From assembly GCF_004795855.1 (NCBI RefSeq), contig NZ_CP039252.1:4154001-4218000 (forward strand): a DNA stretch of 64,000 bases, read 5' to 3'. A program made the position numbers and the translations under genes. A model generated the notes under the pieces. That model saw nothing but the letters and a program-made list of their open reading frames with translations, did no database searches and was not told the origin of the DNA. The stretch comes from Hydrogenophaga sp. PAMC20947 (lineage in GTDB: Bacteria; Pseudomonadota; Gammaproteobacteria; Burkholderiales; Burkholderiaceae_C). Shown piece after piece: positions 55,359 through 64,000 of this stretch (its first letter is position 1; each line of letters opens with the position of its first letter).

Positions 55359-55419
55359 AACAGCACAAGCCCGTTCCTGGTTGGTGGTGTGACGTTCAAT
55401 CCGCAGTTGAGGTGATCGG

Positions 55420-56289
55420 ATGATCCCCAGCCTTCCACGCCCCTGGGCACAGCGTGTCGGCCTGAACGGGTTCATGGTTGGCTTCTTTGTGTTCCTGTTT
55501 GTGCCCTTGCTGGTGGTGGCGGTGTTCGCTTTCAACGATGCGGCCTATCCCACGCCACCCTGGAAGGGCTTCACACTGGACTGGTTCACGGCCAACACCG
55601 ACGAGCGGGTGGGTCTGTTGTTCGACCGTGATTTGCTCAAGAGCCTGGGTACCAGCGCCTGGGTTGCCCTGTGGGTGACGCTGTTGTCGGTGGGTGTGGG
55701 CACCTGCAATGCCTTCCTGCTGGAGCGTTTTGAGTTCCCCGGCAAGAACGCGGTCGCGATGCTGACCATGCTGCCGCTGGTCATCCCCGGTGTGATCCTG
55801 GGCATCTCCATCCTGGCCTTCGCCAGCCGCATCGCCAACTTCGCCTACGACACCTGGGACATCGAGCTGGAGTTCTTGCGCCCCGGTTTGCCGCTGGTGA
55901 TCCTGGGCCAGTTCTGTTACATCGTCACCATCGCCACGCTCACCATTTCGGCCAGCCTGCGGCGCTTTGACCGCACGCTGGAAGAAGCTGCGCTGAACTT
56001 GGGCGCCAGCCGCGCAGCGGTTCTGCGGACCATCACGTTGCCGTATTTGCGGCCCAGCATGATCGGCGCGGGCGCCATGGCTTTCCTGATGTCGTTTGAG
56101 AACTTCAACACCACGTTGATGCTGGTGGGCTCCGACTCGCCGCTGACCGTGCTGATGTACAGCCGCATGCGCGAAGGCGCCACGCCCGTGCTCAATGCGG
56201 TGAGCCTGTTCCTGATGGTCGCGTCAGCCGTGCTGGCCCTGCTGCTGTTGTGGCGAGGCGGTGCGAAGCCGGCGCCCGAGGGCCACTGA
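55420..56289 (+). CDS. ABC transporter permease (PotC type)
   Basis: Second permease, 289 residues, six helices. Seen: MVGFFVFLFVPLLVVAVFAFN at helix 1, a typical early NDAAYPTPPWKGFTLDWF loop and the EAA motif EEAALNLGASRAAVLRTITLP. A 61-base gap separates it from the PotB-type gene, longer than elsewhere in the operon. It is followed after 12 bases by eutB, so the transporter and lyase genes are on one transcript. Confidence 0.94.
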   Translation: MIPSLPRPWAQRVGLNGFMVGFFVFLFVPLLVVAVFAFNDAAYPTPPWKGFTLDWFTANTDERVGLLFDRDLLKSLGTSAWVALWVTLLSVGVGTCNAFLLERFEFPGKNAVAMLTMLPLVIPGVILGISILAFASRIANFAYDTWDIELEFLRPGLPLVILGQFCYIVTIATLTISASLRRFDRTLEEAALNLGASRAAVLRTITLPYLRPSMIGAGAMAFLMSFENFNTTLMLVGSDSPLTVLMYSRMREGATPVLNAVSLFLMVASAVLALLLLWRGGAKPAPEGH

Positions 56290-56301
56290 GAGAGCACCAC
56301 C

Positions 56302-57729
56302 GTGGCTTACCTGCACACCATCGGCTCGCGGCAATACCCATTTGATGACCTGCGCACGCTGATGGGGCGGGCATCGCCTTTGCGCTCGGGCGATCAGTTG
56401 GCCGGCGTGGCCGCGGCCGACGCCACCGAGCGGATCGCGGCTCAGATGGCCCTGTCCGATGTGCCTCTGACCCGCTTCCTGAGCGAAACTGTGGTGCCCT
56501 ATGAGGCCGACGAAGTGACCCGGCTCATTATCGACACCCACGATGCAGCGGCGTTCGCTCCCGTGAGTCATCTCACGGTGGGGGATTTTCGCAACTGGTT
56601 GTTGAGCGAGGCCGCAGACACGGCAGCGCTTGGCGCGCTGGCACCCGGGCTCACGCCCGAGATGGTGGCCGCGGTGAGCAAGCTCTGCCGGGTGCAAGAC
56701 CTGGCGCTGATCGCACGCAAATGCTCGGTGGTCACGCGCTTTCGAAACACGCTGGGCCTGCCCGGCCGGCTGGCCACGCGGCTGCAGCCCAACCACCCCA
56801 CCGACAACCTCAAGGGCATCGCTGCGAGCCTGATCGATGGCCTGCTCATGGGCAGTGGTGATGCGGTGATCGGCATCAACCCGGCCAGTGACAACGTGCC
56901 GCAGGTGATGCGGTTGCTGAACATGCTGGACGAGGTGATCCAGGGCTACGCCATGCCCGCGCAAAGCTGCGTTTTGACCCACGTGACCAACACGCTGCAG
57001 GCGATGGAACGCGGCGCACCGGTGGATCTGGTGTTCCAGTCCATCGCCGGCACAGAAGCGGCCAACCGCGGGTTCGGCATTGACTTGTCTTTGCTGGCCG
57101 AAGCGCGTGCGGCGGCTCTGTCTTTGCAGCGAGGGGCGTTGTTCGACGAGGGTCATCGCGGAGAGCACGTGATGTATTTCGAAACCGGGCAGGGCAGTGC
57201 GCTCTCGGCCAACGCGCACCATGGTTGCGATCAGCAAACGATCGAAGCGCGCGCTTACGCAGTGGCGAGGCATTTCAAGCCATTGCTGGTTAACACGGTG
57301 GTCGGCTTCATCGGCCCCGAGTATCTGTTCGACGGCAAGCAGATCCTGCGAGCCGGCCTGGAAGACCATTTTTGCGGCAAGTTGCTGGGCGTGCCCATGG
57401 GTTGCGATGTTTGTTACACCAACCACGCCGAAGCGGACTCTGACGACATGGACGCCTTGCTGACGCTGTTGTGCGCCGCCGGTGTCAACTTCATCATGGG
57501 CGTGCCGGGCGCCGACGACATCATGCTCAACTACCAGAGTACATCGTTTCACGATGCCCTGGCCATGCGCCAGTTGCTGGGCTTGAAGGCGGCCCCCGAA
57601 TTTGAAACCTGGCAACAACGAATGGGTTTGACCCAGTCGCAGGATGCGGGGTTGGGTGGTGCGCCCTGGCGGTTGTCCGGTGACTTGCCGCCAGCGTTTG
57701 CCCAACGCATTCAACGGCTGATCGCCTGA
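56302..57729 (+). CDS. eutB: Ethanolamine ammonia-lyase large subunit
   Basis: Catalytic (alpha/beta)8-barrel subunit of the adenosylcobalamin-dependent enzyme that turns ethanolamine into acetaldehyde and ammonia. 475 residues from a GTG start. Seen: [69 protein letters not shown] and [25 protein letters not shown], all hallmark segments of EutB. The E. coli protein has 453 residues. Its TGA shares one base with the eutC ATG (TGATG). No reactivase eutA, no microcompartment shell and no eut regulator lie nearby, so the enzyme probably works in the open cytosol. Confidence 0.97.
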   Translation: MAYLHTIGSRQYPFDDLRTLMGRASPLRSGDQLAGVAAADATERIAAQMALSDVPLTRFLSETVVPYEADEVTRLIIDTHDAAAFAPVSHLTVGDFRNWLLSEAADTAALGALAPGLTPEMVAAVSKLCRVQDLALIARKCSVVTRFRNTLGLPGRLATRLQPNHPTDNLKGIAASLIDGLLMGSGDAVIGINPASDNVPQVMRLLNMLDEVIQGYAMPAQSCVLTHVTNTLQAMERGAPVDLVFQSIAGTEAANRGFGIDLSLLAEARAAALSLQRGALFDEGHRGEHVMYFETGQGSALSANAHHGCDQQTIEARAYAVARHFKPLLVNTVVGFIGPEYLFDGKQILRAGLEDHFCGKLLGVPMGCDVCYTNHAEADSDDMDALLTLLCAAGVNFIMGVPGADDIMLNYQSTSFHDALAMRQLLGLKAAPEFETWQQRMGLTQSQDAGLGGAPWRLSGDLPPAFAQRIQRLIA

Positions 57730-58532
57730 TGACCACGCCCGCCAGCTGGAACAGCCTGCGTGCGTTCACCGACGCGCGCATCGCGCTTGGCCGTGCGGGG
57801 GTGAGCCAGCCCACGGTTGCCCATCTGGATTTTCAGCTGGCCCATGCGCAAGCACGCGATGCCGTGCATGGCCAGCTGGATGTTGTCGATATGAAACAAA
57901 CCCTGGAGGCGTTGGAGCCGGGCGTGTTGCAGCTGCACAGCGCCGCGCCCGATCGCACCCACTACCTGCAGCGCCCCGACTGGGGGCGTCGCCTCGATGC
58001 GCCTTCGCGGGACAAGGCCATGGGCCAGCGACCCGCCGAAGGTGCAGCGCCCTATGACCTGGCTGTGGTGGTGGCCGATGGGCTCTCCGCGCTGGCGGTG
58101 CAGCGCCATGCGCCGACCTTGCTCGGCCACCTGTTGCCGCTGTTGCGCGACGATGCCGCGCTGCGCTGGCACCTGGCGCCACTGGCGGTGGTTGAGCAGG
58201 GCCGGGTCGCGGTGGGCGATGAAGTGGGCGAGTGCCTGGGAGCGCGTTGCTCGCTGGTCTTGATTGGCGAGCGGCCAGGTTTGAGCTCTCCGGACAGCCT
58301 GGGCGCGTACTTCACCTGGGCCCCTCGGGTGGGGCGCAGCGATGCCCAGCGCAACTGCATCTCCAATATCCGCGACGCAGGCCTGGCGCCCGCCTTGGCT
58401 GCCCGAAAACTCCACACTTTGTTGTCAGAAGCTCGCCGCCGCGAAGTGTCGGGCATCGAACTGAAAGATGAAACCACCGATGGGATGGAACTGGCAGTGC
58501 CTTTGAACACTTCGCAGATCTCATCATCTTGA
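57729..58532 (+). CDS. eutC: Ethanolamine ammonia-lyase small subunit
   Basis: Regulatory and cofactor-holding subunit, 267 residues, needed for EutB activity. Seen: [18 protein letters not shown] at the N-terminus, [20 protein letters not shown], a cobalamin-contacting [20 protein letters not shown] and [19 protein letters not shown]. coli EutC has 295 residues; the shorter length is common outside enterobacteria and lacks the N-terminal part linked to microcompartment targeting. It is translationally coupled to eutB and ends the operon. Confidence 0.96.
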   Translation: MTTPASWNSLRAFTDARIALGRAGVSQPTVAHLDFQLAHAQARDAVHGQLDVVDMKQTLEALEPGVLQLHSAAPDRTHYLQRPDWGRRLDAPSRDKAMGQRPAEGAAPYDLAVVVADGLSALAVQRHAPTLLGHLLPLLRDDAALRWHLAPLAVVEQGRVAVGDEVGECLGARCSLVLIGERPGLSSPDSLGAYFTWAPRVGRSDAQRNCISNIRDAGLAPALAARKLHTLLSEARRREVSGIELKDETTDGMELAVPLNTSQISSS

Positions 58533-58535
58533 GGT

Positions 58536-58547
58536 GCCTGTACAGGC
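58536..58547. repeat. Perfect 12-bp palindrome after eutC
   Basis: GCCTGTACAGGC starts four bases after the eutC stop and reads the same on both strands. It may be a weak terminator hairpin or a protein site; no T run follows. Confidence 0.4.
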
Positions 58548-58666
58548 GGTTGCACGGCACCCTGGGTGCTCACATTTATTACAAGTGCATTTAAGGTTGG
58601 CTTCAAGTTGGGCGGTTGCAATACATCCACCAGCACATGCTGGGTGTTTCCAAACAAGGATGTTTC

Positions 58667-58918
58667 ATGAAGAAGATTATTCTCGCGGCTGCCCTCTTCG
58701 CCGTCGCTGGTATGGCGTTTGCTGAACCCTCGTGCAGCGTGCCCAAGGAAAAGTGGATGCCAGAAGCCACCTTCAAGAAGATGGTGGAAGAGCAGGGCTA
58801 CGCGATCAAGACCTTCAAGGTCAACAAGGGCCAGTGTTATGAGGTTTATGGCAAGAAAGACGGCAAGAACGTCGAGCATTGGTTCAATCCAGAGACCGGC
58901 GCCCAGGTGACCAAGTAA
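58667..58918 (+). CDS. Small periplasmic PepSY-domain protein
   Basis: 83 residues from the ATG at 58667 (AAGGA seven bases upstream) with a signal peptide MKKIILAAALFAVAGMAFA. The mature 60 residues start EPSCSVPKEKWMPEATFKKM and form one PepSY-like strand-helix unit with YAIKTFKVNKGQCYEVYG and the end VEHWFNPETGAQ. Two cysteines (CSV and QCYEV) could form a disulfide. Such proteins are often paired with a cytochrome b561, as here (28 bases downstream); the exact role is unknown. Confidence 0.88.
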   Translation: MKKIILAAALFAVAGMAFAEPSCSVPKEKWMPEATFKKMVEEQGYAIKTFKVNKGQCYEVYGKKDGKNVEHWFNPETGAQVTK

Positions 58919-58946
58919 TTGATCACCTAAGCGGCGACCGTTGCAG

Positions 58947-59486
58947 ATGAACCCCTCCCAGATCATGGAAACCAGCCGCCCTGTGTGGGACCGTTTCGTG
59001 CGGTTCTTTCACTGGACGGTGGTGAGCTGCGTTTTTCTCAACTACTTTGTGTTTGAGGCAGGTGAGTGGCCGCACCAATGGGCGGGCTATCTGGCCACGG
59101 GCTTTGTGGTTGCGCGCATTGGCTGGGGGTTCATCGGTTCGCGCCATGCGCGCTTCTCAGATTTTTTCCCCACGCCGTCCCGCCTGACGCAACACCTTCG
59201 GGCCGTGCGCATGGGTCAGCCCGTTCACCATTGGGGCCACAACCCTTTGGGGGCACTCATGATGCTGGCGCTCATGTCGGTGGTGTTGACGCTGGGCTTC
59301 ACGGGCTGGTTGCAAGGCACAGATGCCTTTTTTGGTGAAGAGTGGCTGCAAGATTTGCACCGCTACCTGGCCAACTCGCTGATGACGCTGGTGGGACTTC
59401 ATGCGACATCAGCCCTGATCATGGGTCGCGTCGAGCGCACGCGCCTGGTCAAAGCCATGGTGACTGGGGTCAAAGAGCGCTACTGA
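58947..59486 (+). CDS. Cytochrome b561-type dihaem membrane protein
   Basis: Four-helix b-type cytochrome of 179 residues that passes electrons between donors and the quinone pool. Histidine ligand positions are visible: VRFFHWTVVS in helix 1, EWPHQWAGYLATGF near helix 2, GQPVHHWGHNPLGALMML in helix 3 and LHRYLANSLMTLVGLHATSALIMG in helix 4. An upstream in-frame TTG would add two residues. Co-transcribed with the PepSY protein. Confidence 0.92.
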   Translation: MNPSQIMETSRPVWDRFVRFFHWTVVSCVFLNYFVFEAGEWPHQWAGYLATGFVVARIGWGFIGSRHARFSDFFPTPSRLTQHLRAVRMGQPVHHWGHNPLGALMMLALMSVVLTLGFTGWLQGTDAFFGEEWLQDLHRYLANSLMTLVGLHATSALIMGRVERTRLVKAMVTGVKERY

Positions 59487-59531
59487 CACTGGACCCGGCA
59501 GGGCAGGTCCGCGCTGTGCCAAACTTGCGTC

Positions 59532-59945
59532 ATGAGTGCGCCGTCTTACACCGTCAACGAAGCCGAAGTGGATTTCACTGCCATCCGGGCGCAAGGCTCG
59601 GGCGGTCAGAACGTGAACAAGGTGTCCAACGCGGTCCACCTGCGCTTCGCCATCCACGGATCCTCCTTGCCGGAAGCGATTCGTGAACGCCTGCTGTGCC
59701 TGAGCGATCAGCGCATCACCACCGAAGGCGTGGTGGTGATCAAGGCGCAGACCAGTCGCAGTCTGGAACAGAACAAGGCCGATGCGCTGGCACGCTTGCA
59801 GGCCCTGGTGGACAGCGTGGCCATCTTGCCCAAAAAACGCAAAGCCACGCGACCGACCCTGGGGTCTCAGCGGCGCCGCGTCGACAGCAAAGTCAATCGC
59901 GGCCAGATCAAGGCTTCGCGCGGGCGTGTTTCGGGCGGGGATTGA
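59532..59945 (+). CDS. arfB: Ribosome rescue factor ArfB (alternative peptidyl-tRNA hydrolase)
   Basis: Releases peptides from ribosomes stalled on mRNA without a stop codon. The release-factor-like domain has the catalytic GGQ in QGSGGQNVNKVSNAVHLRF, and the tail is basic (LPKKRKATRPTLGSQRRRVDSKVNRG) to enter the mRNA channel, as in E. coli YaeJ. The 137-residue length is normal. It converges with the NUDIX gene after six bases. Confidence 0.95.
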   Translation: MSAPSYTVNEAEVDFTAIRAQGSGGQNVNKVSNAVHLRFAIHGSSLPEAIRERLLCLSDQRITTEGVVVIKAQTSRSLEQNKADALARLQALVDSVAILPKKRKATRPTLGSQRRRVDSKVNRGQIKASRGRVSGGD

Positions 59946-59951
59946 TCGGTT

Positions 59952-60431
59952 TCAGCGCTTGAAAACCGTTGCGTCGGTGATGACCGTGTTCATGGGGCGC
60001 CGCTGACCAGCCAGGTGGTCTTCCATGCATTGCAGCACCAGTGGGCTGCGGTGGCGATCCACGCTGGCGCGGATTTCATCGGGCGTCATCCACAGCGTGC
60101 GCACGATGCCGGTGTCCAGAGCGCGCCCTGGTTCCTCGGCCCCCAACTCACCCGCATAGGCAAAGCGCAGGTAAGTGACGTCTTCGCCGGTGGCTTCGCG
60201 TTGGAAACGCGACATGTAGATGCCCACGAGTGCCGTGGGCGTGAACGCGTGGGCCGTTTCTTCCAGGGCTTCGCGGGCGGCGCCTTGCTCGGGGCTCTCG
60301 CCCGGATCGAGGTGGCCGGCCGGGTTGTTCAGCCGCAAACCTTCGGGCGTGTGTTCTTCAATCAGCATGTAGCGGCCGTCACGCTCGATGACCGCCGCTA
60401 CAGTGACATTGGGTTTCCATCGGGTGTTCAT
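59952..60431 (-). CDS. nudJ: NUDIX hydrolase, NudJ-like
   Basis: Pyrophosphohydrolase of 159 residues. The full Nudix box is visible as GHLDPGESPEQGAAREALEE, which supplies the metal ligands. The start KPNVTVAAVIERDGRYMLIEE and LNNPAGHL resemble E. coli NudJ, which removes phosphate from thiamine and HMP pyrophosphates. Unlike in enterobacteria it is not next to mnmA. The subfamily call is less sure than the family. Confidence 0.85.
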   Translation of the reverse strand: MNTRWKPNVTVAAVIERDGRYMLIEEHTPEGLRLNNPAGHLDPGESPEQGAAREALEETAHAFTPTALVGIYMSRFQREATGEDVTYLRFAYAGELGAEEPGRALDTGIVRTLWMTPDEIRASVDRHRSPLVLQCMEDHLAGQRRPMNTVITDATVFKR

Positions 60432-60539
60432 GGAAGGCGATTATCCGGGATTGGCGGGCTATTCAGGTGGCGGTCGCGTGTGTCGGTGGCACCTCAAGGA
60501 CATACCCTGATGGGTAGCTGCGGCACAATCCCTCACAAT

Positions 60540-60568
60540 CTGACGGTGTCCTGACGGGTGGCTATGCT
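60540..60568 (+). promoter_or_regulatory. Candidate sigma-70 promoter of pntAB
   Basis: CTGACG (-35) and TATGCT (-10) are separated by 17 bases, each matching the consensus in four of six positions. Transcription would start near 60575, about 95 bases before pntA. Confidence 0.4.
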
Positions 60569-60667
60569 GATGTGGCATGACATCGCAAGGCCCGTTCGAG
60601 AGTGGTGGGTGATTGGCAACCCACCTCGGATCGCGTTTTTTCAAAACATTGCATTGAGGAGCTCCCC

Positions 60668-62299
60668 ATGACTTCTGCCGTATCGACTGAAACCGCAGCG
60701 GCCAGCGCTGCCGCACCAACGCCTCAGCGCATCGGGGTACCGCGCGAGGTCTTCCCTGGTGAAAAACGCGTCGCCACCGTCCCTGAGGCCGTGGTCAAGC
60801 TGGTCAAGCTGGGGTTCGCTGTGGTGCTGGAAACCGGCGCGGGCGACCTGGCCAACTTCAGCGATGACGATTACCGCGCGGCCGGCGCCAGCATCGCCGG
60901 CTCGGCCGCCGAGTTGTGGAGCAGCAGCGACATCGTCTTCAAGATGCGCGGCCCGACGCCGGAAGAAGTTGAGCTGATGCATGAGGGTCAGACTCTGATC
61001 GGCTTCATCTGGCCAGCCCAGAACCCCGAGCTGATGCAGCTGCTCGCCGCGAAGAAAGTCACGGTACTGTCCATCGACGCGCTGCCGCGCATGCTCAGCC
61101 GCGCGCAGAAGATGGATGCACTGACCTCGATGGCCGGCGTCAGCGGCTACCGGGCCGTGGTTGAAGCCGCCAACGCTTTCGGCCGCTTCTTCAATGGTCA
61201 GATCACGGCAGCGGGCAAGGTGCCTCCGGCCAAGGTCTTCATCGCCGGTGCTGGCGTGGCTGGCCTGGCCGCCATCGGCGCGGCCTCCAGCCTGGGTGCC
61301 ATCGTGCGGGCCAACGACACCCGCGCGGAGGTGGCCGACCAGGTGGTGTCGCTGGGCGGCGAGTTCGTCAAGGTGGATTACGAGGAAGAAGGCTCGGGCG
61401 GCGGCGGTTATGCCAAGGTGATGAGTGAGGGGTTCCTGCAGGCTCAGCGCGAGATGTACGCGAAACAGGCGCGCGAGGTGGACATCATCATCACCACCGC
61501 GCTCATCCCCGGCAAGCCCGCACCCCGGCTGATCACGGCCGAGATGGTCCGCAGCATGAAGCCCGGCAGCGTGATCGTCGACATGGCCGCGGAGCAGGGC
61601 GGCAACTGCGAGCTGACCGAGCCCGGTCAGGCGGTGGTGAAGCACGGCGTGACCATCGTCGGCTACACCGATCTGGCCTCGCGCATGGCACAACAATCGT
61701 CCACTTTGTACGCGAACAACCTGTTTCGGCTGAGCGAAGAGTTGTGCAAGACCAAGGACGGCGTCATCAACGTCAACATGGAAGACGACGCCATCCGCGG
61801 TCTGACCGTGGTGAAGCATGGTGAGATTACCTGGCCTGCACCGCCACTGGCTGCCGCGCCGAAGCCACCGCCCAAGCCCGCTGCTGCCCCTGCAGCGAAG
61901 AAAGGCCATGGTCACGGCGAGGCTTCCGGGCCGATGCCTGCCCGCAAGCTGCTGGTCGTCGCCGGTGTCACCGCCGTGCTGTTCGCTCTGGTGGGCGCTT
62001 ACGCGCCTGCCGAGTTCCTGTCGCACTTCACGGTGTTCGTGCTGGCCTGCTTCGTGGGCTACATGGTGGTGTGGAACGTGAAGCCCGCGCTGCACACCCC
62101 GCTGATGAGTGTGACCAACGCCATCAGTTCCATCATCGCCATCGGCGCGCTGGTGCAGATATCGCCCCTGGCCAACGCCGGCGAGCGGCCCAACGGCTTG
62201 ATCGGCGTCTTGGCTGCCATTGCGCTGGTGCTCACCGCCATCAACATGTTCGGCGGCTTTGCCGTCACCCAGCGCATGCTGGCGATGTTCCGCAAATAA
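60668..62299 (+). CDS. pntA: NAD(P) transhydrogenase subunit alpha, fused form
   Basis: Proton-translocating transhydrogenase that makes NADPH from NADH and NADP+. 543 residues from the ATG at 60668 (GAGGAG upstream). The NAD-binding domain I spans about 20-385 and contains [34 protein letters not shown] and [14 protein letters not shown] Pro/Ala/Lys linker precedes membrane helices (about 435-540), so the PntAA and PntAB parts are fused as in E. coli. pntB follows after 15 bases. Confidence 0.96.
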   Translation: MTSAVSTETAAASAAAPTPQRIGVPREVFPGEKRVATVPEAVVKLVKLGFAVVLETGAGDLANFSDDDYRAAGASIAGSAAELWSSSDIVFKMRGPTPEEVELMHEGQTLIGFIWPAQNPELMQLLAAKKVTVLSIDALPRMLSRAQKMDALTSMAGVSGYRAVVEAANAFGRFFNGQITAAGKVPPAKVFIAGAGVAGLAAIGAASSLGAIVRANDTRAEVADQVVSLGGEFVKVDYEEEGSGGGGYAKVMSEGFLQAQREMYAKQAREVDIIITTALIPGKPAPRLITAEMVRSMKPGSVIVDMAAEQGGNCELTEPGQAVVKHGVTIVGYTDLASRMAQQSSTLYANNLFRLSEELCKTKDGVINVNMEDDAIRGLTVVKHGEITWPAPPLAAAPKPPPKPAAAPAAKKGHGHGEASGPMPARKLLVVAGVTAVLFALVGAYAPAEFLSHFTVFVLACFVGYMVVWNVKPALHTPLMSVTNAISSIIAIGALVQISPLANAGERPNGLIGVLAAIALVLTAINMFGGFAVTQRMLAMFRK

Positions 62300-62314
62300 G
62301 AAGGAGACCCACTC

Positions 62315-63733
62315 ATGTCATCAAGTCTGGCCACGGTCTCCTACATCGGAGCAACCATCCTCTTTATTCTCAGCCTGGGCGGTCTGTCCAACCAGCAAAC
62401 GGCGCTGCGCGGCAACCTGTACGGCATGGTCGGCATGTCGCTGGCTGTGCTGGCCACGGTGTTTGGCCCTCAGGTCACGCTCGCCGGTGTGCCCTGGATC
62501 ATCGTCGCCATGCTGATTGGCGGGGGCATTGGCCTGTACGCCGCACGCACCGTGCAAATGACGCAGATGCCAGAGCTCGTGGCGCTGATGCACAGCATGG
62601 TGGGCATGGCCGCCGTCTTGGTGGGTTTTGCCACCTATGTGGATCCAGTCGCGTCCATGGGTATTGAAGGCGCCGCGCACTCGATCCACCAAATGGAAAT
62701 CTACATCGGCATCTTCATTGGCGCCGTCACGTTTTCGGGCTCCATCGTGGCCTTCGGCAAACTCTCGGGCCGCATCGGTGGCAGCCCCATGCTGCTGCCG
62801 GGTCGCCACTGGATGAACCTGGCCGGCTTGGTGGCCGTGATCATCTTTGGACGCTTCTTTTTGCACGCCGAATCGGTCGCAGGCGGCATGTTCCCGTTGT
62901 TCGTGATGACCGTCATCGCGCTGCTGTTCGGCGTGCACATGGTGATGGCCATCGGTGGCGCCGACATGCCGGTGGTGGTGTCGATGCTCAACAGCTACTC
63001 GGGCTGGGCGGCGGCGGCCACCGGTTTCATGCTGTCCAACGACTTGCTGATCGTGACCGGTGCGCTGGTCGGCTCCAGCGGTGCCATCCTGTCCTACATC
63101 ATGTGCAACGCGATGAACCGCAGCTTCATCAGCGTGATCGCCGGTGGTTTCGGTACCACCAAAGCTGCGCCCAAGGCAGCGGGTGGGGCGGCCGAGCCGG
63201 TTGGCGAGGTGTCTCCCATCCTCGCCCAGGAGACCGCCGAGCTGCTGCGCGACGCCAAGAACGTGGTCATCGTGCCCGGTTACGGCATGGCGGTGGCGCA
63301 GGCGCAGCACACGGTGTTTGAGATCACGCGTTACCTGCGTGAGAAGGGCGTGAACGTGCGTTTCGGCATCCACCCGGTGGCCGGCCGCATGCCCGGCCAC
63401 ATGAACGTGCTGCTGGCCGAGGCCAAGGTGCCCTATGACATCGTGTTCGAGATGGACGAGCTGAACGACGACTTTCCCACCACCGATGTGGTCATGGTGA
63501 TCGGTGCCAACGACATCGTGAACCCGGCGGCGCAGGACGACCCGACCAGCCCGATCGCCGGCATGCCAGTGCTCGAAGTCTGGAAGGCACGCACCTCCAT
63601 CGTGATGAAGCGCAGCATGGCCGCGGGCTATGCCGGGGTGGACAACCCGTTGTTCTACAAAGACAACAACCGCATGCTGTTTGGCGACGCCAAGAAGATG
63701 CTCGACGAAGTGCTGACGGCGTTGAAGGCCTGA
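62315..63733 (+). CDS. pntB: NAD(P) transhydrogenase subunit beta
   Basis: Second subunit, 472 residues. Nine or so N-terminal helices carry the proton channel ([15 protein letters not shown] and HAIHQMEIY-like residues), followed by the cytosolic NADP-binding domain III with [39 protein letters not shown] and [19 protein letters not shown], all highly conserved. A hairpin with a T tract lies 130 bases downstream. The pntAB pair is complete. Confidence 0.97.
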   Translation: MSSSLATVSYIGATILFILSLGGLSNQQTALRGNLYGMVGMSLAVLATVFGPQVTLAGVPWIIVAMLIGGGIGLYAARTVQMTQMPELVALMHSMVGMAAVLVGFATYVDPVASMGIEGAAHSIHQMEIYIGIFIGAVTFSGSIVAFGKLSGRIGGSPMLLPGRHWMNLAGLVAVIIFGRFFLHAESVAGGMFPLFVMTVIALLFGVHMVMAIGGADMPVVVSMLNSYSGWAAAATGFMLSNDLLIVTGALVGSSGAILSYIMCNAMNRSFISVIAGGFGTTKAAPKAAGGAAEPVGEVSPILAQETAELLRDAKNVVIVPGYGMAVAQAQHTVFEITRYLREKGVNVRFGIHPVAGRMPGHMNVLLAEAKVPYDIVFEMDELNDDFPTTDVVMVIGANDIVNPAAQDDPTSPIAGMPVLEVWKARTSIVMKRSMAAGYAGVDNPLFYKDNNRMLFGDAKKMLDEVLTALKA

Positions 63734-63863
63734 CTGGCGCTCTGATGCTGGCGATCAACGGGCTTTTTTGGTGTTCGGTGACGTCAAGCAAGTGGTCGAG
63801 GGCCGGAGCATGGCGATCGAATCCGGCTGGGTTCTGGCCTCGCAAGAGGGCGAACATTTTGGG

Positions 63864-63911
63864 TGGCCCTTCCTGTTTTCATAGCAGCAGGACGGGCCAC
63901 AGCGCTTTTTT
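63864..63911 (+). terminator. Rho-independent terminator downstream of pntB
   Basis: TGGCCCTTCCTG (63864-63875) and CAGGACGGGCCA (63888-63899) pair at 11 of 12 positions around a 12-base loop, and six T follow from 63906. The last 270 bases of the window show no gene. Confidence 0.65.
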
Positions 63912-64000
63912 AGAGTGGGCTGTCAGTATTTCGTCAGGGAAAAACACGAGCCCCTGATGTTGGTTTTTGTCGGAGAATGTTGCCCGACCGATTGTTACAA

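Overview
The window is about 64 kb of GC-rich chromosome (roughly 64% by eye) from a beta-proteobacterium. Gene content and order point to Burkholderiales, most probably Comamonadaceae of a Hydrogenophaga-like kind; this is inference from protein style and neighbourhoods such as tsaB-rimI-UDG, uvrA-MFS-ssb and pbpC with an alpha-2-macroglobulin, not from a marker gene. No rRNA, tRNA, CRISPR array, prophage or intact insertion sequence was seen. Most of the window is housekeeping sequence, with one small decayed or acquired patch.

Layout. 1-4.0 kb: end of an RND drug pump, then a lone reverse-strand gene whose ends resemble an Xanthomonadales-type T4SS effector. 4.8-9.9 kb: aldo/keto reductase yghZ, chaperedoxin cnoX, purE, purK and sua5, closed by a strong bidirectional terminator. 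10-22 kb: ompW, a small membrane protein, dacB, the overlapping tsaB-rimI-UDG trio, a DMT exporter, a hydrolase, pyrF, two overlapping GST genes and a MipA-like porin, then an atypical patch with a flavodoxin-family gene and a twice-frameshifted VOC pseudogene. 22-34 kb: uvrA, DMT and MFS exporters, a ClC transporter, ssb, a ferric-reductase-like flavoprotein, a methyltransferase and a DUF3422 protein. 34-42.4 kb: pbpC and a 1990-residue alpha-2-macroglobulin in one transcription unit.

42.9-49.7 kb holds a probable sulfur and redox-stress neighbourhood: an SQR-like flavoprotein overlapping a truncated haemoglobin, a hotdog thioesterase, a periplasmic DsrE-like protein, a methyltransferase, a SulP transporter, an ETHE1/Blh-type persulfide dioxygenase and a 1-Cys peroxiredoxin. 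A terminator sits between the last two genes. mnmA and a DODA-type dioxygenase follow.

52.2-58.5 kb is the most coherent operon: a spermidine/putrescine-type ABC transporter (binding protein, ATPase, two permeases) joined directly to eutB and eutC (B12-dependent ethanolamine ammonia-lyase). A near-consensus sigma-54 promoter precedes it. This suggests nitrogen-controlled uptake and deamination of an amino alcohol or amine without a microcompartment. The window ends with a PepSY/cytochrome b561 pair, arfB, a NudJ-like hydrolase and pntAB.
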